Shown here: positions 7,802-9,608 of the stretch, piece after piece
Layout of the letters: every line of letters begins with the position of its first letter
How positions within the stretch are numbered: the stretch's first letter is position 1
Assembly (NCBI GenBank): GCA_038240015.1
Contig: JBBSEF010000101.1
Coordinates: 1 to 9,608, forward strand
Length of the DNA stretch: 9,608 nt
Reading direction: 5' to 3'
Source: CAHJXF01 sp038240015
GTDB taxonomy: Bacteria; Pseudomonadota; Gammaproteobacteria; Burkholderiales; Burkholderiaceae_D
Notes under the pieces: generated by a model
Seen by the model: only the letters and a program-made list of their open reading frames with translations
Databases searched by the model: none
What the model was told of the DNA's origin: nothing
Made by a program: the position numbers and the translations under genes

Positions 7802-7972
7802 ATGAGTTCCATCGCGGGCTCACGGACCATCGATCGCGAGGATTTGCCGGCGCCGCCTGAATTCGAGGTCATCGTCACGGCGGAAACTGAAGACCACTTG
7901 AGCGTCGATCGCCAGTCCTCCGATGCTCTGCGGCGTCAAGAAAAAATTTTCGAGCGTCGTGTCGATTTCTAA
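7802..7972 (+). CDS. possible 56-residue hypothetical protein
   Basis: An ATG-started frame 12 bases after the otnC stop encodes an acidic 56-residue peptide (MSSIAGSRTIDREDLPAPPE...) ending in TAA at 7970-7972. I do not recognise it. The only ribosome-site-like sequence is AGG at 7792-7794. The frame has moderately GC-rich third positions, but it contains AAA and ATT over the AT-rich patch at 7940-7951. It has no hydrophobic segment. It could be a small otnC-linked gene, a remnant of a larger gene, or chance. The opposite strand is also open here, which weakens the case. Confidence 0.2.
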   Translation: MSSIAGSRTIDREDLPAPPEFEVIVTAETEDHLSVDRQSSDALRRQEKIFERRVDF

Positions 7973-7995
7973 GCCCGTTGTTCGTCGTCTCAATA

Positions 7996-8016
7996 ACAGC
8001 GCACAACATGCGCTGT
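7996..8016. promoter_or_regulatory. perfect 8-bp inverted repeat ahead of the DUF1428 gene
   Basis: ACAGCGCA (7996-8003) and TGCGCTGT (8009-8016) are exact reverse complements around a five-base loop (CAACA). The repeat lies 31 bases upstream of the ATG at 8048, in the leader or promoter of the DUF1428-VOC unit. It could be an operator for a dimeric regulator or an RNA hairpin in the 5' leader. There is no run of T after it, so it is not a standard intrinsic terminator. Confidence 0.45.
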
Positions 8017-8047
8017 CGTTCACCCACGCATTCACAGGAGATCTGCC

Positions 8048-8401
8048 ATGACTTACGTCGATGGATTCGTTGCCGCCGTGCCGGTCGCCAACCGGGAAGC
8101 CTATCGCAAGCACGCCGAGGCGTCCGCCGCGGTGATCAAGGAATATGGAGCGCTGACGATGGTGGAGTGCTGGGGCGACGACGTGCCCGAAGGCAAACTG
8201 ACTTCGTTCACGATGGCTGTGCAGCGCAAGGACGACGAGACGGTGGTGTTCTCGTGGATCACGTGGCCGTCGCGTCAGGTGCGCGACGAAGCGTGGAAGA
8301 AGATCATGGCCGATCCGCGCATGCAGCCCGGCAAGAACCCCGTGCCGTTCGACGGCAAGCGGATCATCTATGGCGGTTTCGAGATGATGTTGAGCGCCTG
8401 A
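8048..8401 (+). CDS. DUF1428 family protein (YbaA-like)
   Basis: A 117-residue soluble protein matching the DUF1428 family, whose best-known member is E. coli YbaA. These are small ferredoxin-like (dimeric alpha-beta barrel) proteins of unknown function. Family marks are the opening MTYVDGFVAAVP, the ECWGDDVPEGKLTSF stretch (about residues 40-54), and the ending VPFDGKRIIYGGFEMML. Length is typical. The start is secure: AGGAGA at 8036-8041 lies six bases before the ATG. The next gene follows after 13 bases, so the two form an operon. No enzymatic role can be assigned. Its pairing with a VOC protein is the kind seen in small oxidative or drug-stress gene sets, which is inference only. Confidence 0.9.
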   Translation: MTYVDGFVAAVPVANREAYRKHAEASAAVIKEYGALTMVECWGDDVPEGKLTSFTMAVQRKDDETVVFSWITWPSRQVRDEAWKKIMADPRMQPGKNPVPFDGKRIIYGGFEMMLSA

Positions 8402-8414
8402 CGTGGAGGCACCA

Positions 8415-8897
8415 ATGCAGAAGATCACCCCTTTTCTCTGGTATTCGAAAGAGGCCGAAGAGGCCGCCGCGTTTTACGTTTCGCTCTTTCCCGATTCGCG
8501 CATCACGAGCGTGACCGCATTGCCAAGCGAGTCGCCGAGCGGGCCGCCCGGATCGGTCAAGGTCGTCGAGTTCGTTCTCTTCGGGCAGCCATTCATCGCG
8601 ATGAGCGCCGGTCCACTCGATCCCTTCAATCACGCGGTGTCGTTCGTCGTGAATTGCGAGGACCAGGCCGAGCTCGATCGCTACTGGAATGCGCTGCTCG
8701 ATGGAGGGTCGACCGAACAGTGCGGCTGGTTGAAGGATCGCTACGGGCTGTCGTGGCAGATCGTGCCGACCGCGCTCGGGCGGATGATGTCCGACCCGGA
8801 TCGAGTCAAGGCCAAGCGCGCCGCCGATGCCATGATGAAGATGGTCAAGTTCGACATCGTGGCGCTGCAAGCAGCATTTGAGGGAGACTCGGCATGA
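8415..8897 (+). CDS. VOC family protein (PhnB-like, 3-demethylubiquinone methyltransferase-like domain)
   Basis: A 160-residue protein opening MQKITPFLWYSKEAEEAAAFY and continuing SLFPDSRI. It ends with LGRMMSDPDRVKAKRAADAMMKM, the pattern of the PhnB-like branch of the vicinal oxygen chelate superfamily (Pfam 3-dmu-9_3-mt). Despite that domain name, most members are not methyltransferases and have no known substrate; roles in glyoxalase-like chemistry or drug binding are possible. Conserved patches are FVLFGQPFIAMSAGP (about 54-68) and the W-x-x-D-R-Y-G-L-S-W-Q motif (about 110-120). The ATG at 8415 is chosen over the in-frame GTG at 8403 because GGAGG at 8405-8409 would lie inside the longer version. 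It is co-transcribed with the DUF1428 gene. Its stop overlaps an ATG at 8894 that has its own ribosome site but only a very short frame. Confidence 0.9.
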   Translation: MQKITPFLWYSKEAEEAAAFYVSLFPDSRITSVTALPSESPSGPPGSVKVVEFVLFGQPFIAMSAGPLDPFNHAVSFVVNCEDQAELDRYWNALLDGGSTEQCGWLKDRYGLSWQIVPTALGRMMSDPDRVKAKRAADAMMKMVKFDIVALQAAFEGDSA

Positions 8898-8971
8898 CGC
8901 GAACGGTTGCGCCTCGCGTCAGGACGCGCCCGCAAGCAGTTCGCGCGCGTGCTTGCGCGTCGTGGTCGTGA
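8894..8971 (+). other. possible truncated start of a third operon gene
   Basis: An ATG overlapping the VOC stop (ATGA, 8894-8897) has AGGGAG at 8881-8886, seven bases upstream, as for a coupled downstream gene. The frame runs only 25 codons (MTRTVAPRV...) and most of it lies antisense to the recN 3' end. It may be the stub of a gene lost by rearrangement beside recN, or chance. Confidence 0.15.
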
Positions 8972-9608
8972 TCGCGAGCCCGCCGAGCATGCGCGCGACT
9001 TCGTCGATGCGCGTCGTTGCGTCGAGCTTCTCGATACGCGTCAACGCGAACTCGTCGTCGGTCTCCTTGCGGACCGCGAAGTGATCGTTGCCGAGCGCCG
9101 CGACCTGCGGCAGGTGGGTGACGCACAACACCTGCCGAGTTTCACCGAGTCGGCGCAGCAAGCGGCCGACGACCTCGGCGACCGCGCCGCCGATGCCGCT
9201 ATCGACTTCGTCGAAGATCAGCGTCGGCACGGTGGTCGCAACGCTCGCGATCACCGAGATCGCGAGGCTGATGCGCGCGAGCTCGCCGCCCGATGCGACC
9301 TTGGCGAGTACGCGCGGTGTCGAACCCGGATGTGCGGCGACGCGAAACTCGATGTCTTCGAGACCGTGTGGGGTCGGCTCGCTGGCGAGCAACACGATCT
9401 CGAAACGGCCGCCGGTCATGTTGAGCGATTGCATCGCTTCGGTGATGGCGTCGGCGAGTTGTCTTGCGGCAATGGCGCGACGTGAGGACAAGGACTGCGC
9501 AGCGTTTCGAAAATGCGCAGCGGCCGCGGTTTCCTGTGCGCGCAAAGCATCGATGTCGCTCGCGCCATCGAGCGCAAGCAGACGCGTCTTCTTCGCGTCG
9601 AGTTCATG
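8919..9608 (-). CDS. recN: DNA repair protein RecN, C-terminal part (start lies beyond the window)
   Basis: The minus-strand frame is open from the right edge (9608) to a TGA at 8919-8921, giving 229 C-terminal residues of an SMC-like ATPase of about 550. RecN acts on chromosomal DNA in double-strand-break repair, helping to hold broken ends or sister DNA during RecA-dependent recombination. The coiled-coil end is visible first (HELDAKKTRLLALD...). It is followed by the ABC signature VASGGELARISLAI (about 9258-9300), Walker B TLIFDEVDSGIGG (about 9188-9226), and the switch VLCVTHLPQVAALGNDHF. The closing MLGG and RKHARELL are also typical of the family. In many bacteria recN is induced by the SOS response, but its promoter is outside the window. 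It converges on the VOC gene with 21 bases between stop codons and no clear terminator. Confidence 0.95.
   Translation of the reverse strand, partial: HELDAKKTRLLALDGASDIDALRAQETAAAAHFRNAAQSLSSRRAIAARQLADAITEAMQSLNMTGGRFEIVLLASEPTPHGLEDIEFRVAAHPGSTPRVLAKVASGGELARISLAISVIASVATTVPTLIFDEVDSGIGGAVAEVVGRLLRRLGETRQVLCVTHLPQVAALGNDHFAVRKETDDEFALTRIEKLDATTRIDEVARMLGGLAITTTTRKHARELLAGAS

Larger units (their letters stand above)
7790..8047. other. spacer between otnC and the DUF1428 unit
   Basis: These 258 bases hold the doubtful 56-codon frame, an AT-rich patch (7940-7951), and the inverted repeat at 7996-8016. The promoter of the DUF1428-VOC operon should be here, but no good -35/-10 pair is visible. 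No intrinsic terminator with a T run follows otnC; the short GCCA/TGGC pair at 7789-7801 is too weak. Confidence 0.5.

Noticed and set aside
7940..7951. A-run followed by T-run as an intrinsic terminator
   Set aside because: There is no GC-rich hairpin directly before the short T run on either strand.
8403..8414. GTG start at 8403 for the VOC protein
   Set aside because: The GGAGG ribosome site would fall inside the coding sequence; the ATG at 8415 begins at the usual family N-terminus.
7820..8428. Minus-strand open frame across the DUF1428 gene and the spacer
   Set aside because: Most of it is antisense to the DUF1428 gene and no family is recognisable, although its last 50 residues over the spacer look less biased than a typical shadow frame.
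8907..9485. Plus-strand open frame opposite recN
   Set aside because: It is antisense to the highly conserved ATPase core of RecN, with no ribosome site or recognisable domain.

Overview
The window looks like a chromosomal segment of a GC-rich proteobacterium, most likely a betaproteobacterium of the Burkholderia/Paraburkholderia/Caballeronia type. The basis is strong third-position GC bias, a fused long-form indolepyruvate ferredoxin oxidoreductase with a C-terminal DUF6537-type domain, a threonate/tetronate catabolic cluster, and recN. The assignment is an inference from gene content and composition. No rRNA, tRNA, CRISPR, insertion sequence or phage gene was recognised.

Layout. (1) 1-752, minus: the first 250 codons of a membrane protein of the DUF4239 ('bestrophin-like') family, running off the left edge. 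It is less GC-rich than its neighbours. (2) 753-1043: divergent intergenic region. (3) 1044-4817, plus: a 1257-residue 2-oxoacid (indolepyruvate-type) ferredoxin oxidoreductase. (4) 4915-7789, plus: a compact cluster ltnD - otnK - otnC, three of the four enzymes known to turn L-threonate into dihydroxyacetone phosphate. The kinase gene otnK carries an in-frame amber codon at codon 69, while everything after it is intact. The isomerase gene otnI is not in the window. (5) 7790-8047: spacer with an unassigned 56-codon ORF, an AT-rich patch and a perfect 8-bp inverted repeat. (6) 8048-8897, plus: a two-gene unit, a DUF1428 protein and a PhnB-like VOC protein. (7) 8919-9608, minus: the C-terminal 229 residues of the DNA-repair ATPase RecN, convergent with the VOC gene and running off the right edge.

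How the genes work together. LtnD oxidises L-threonate to 2-oxo-tetronate. After isomerisation by OtnI, which must be encoded elsewhere or lost, OtnK phosphorylates 3-oxo-tetronate and OtnC decarboxylates the phosphate to dihydroxyacetone phosphate. With otnK interrupted and otnI not adjacent, the pathway may be non-functional in this strain, or it may depend on stop-codon readthrough or on genes elsewhere. The oxidoreductase upstream is probably a separate unit for aromatic or branched-chain 2-oxoacid breakdown. No clearly new defence, mobile or RNA system was found. The most notable signals are the amber codon in otnK, unusual residues at expected metal-ligand positions of OtnC, two perfect palindromes at likely control positions, and a possible gene stub next to recN.
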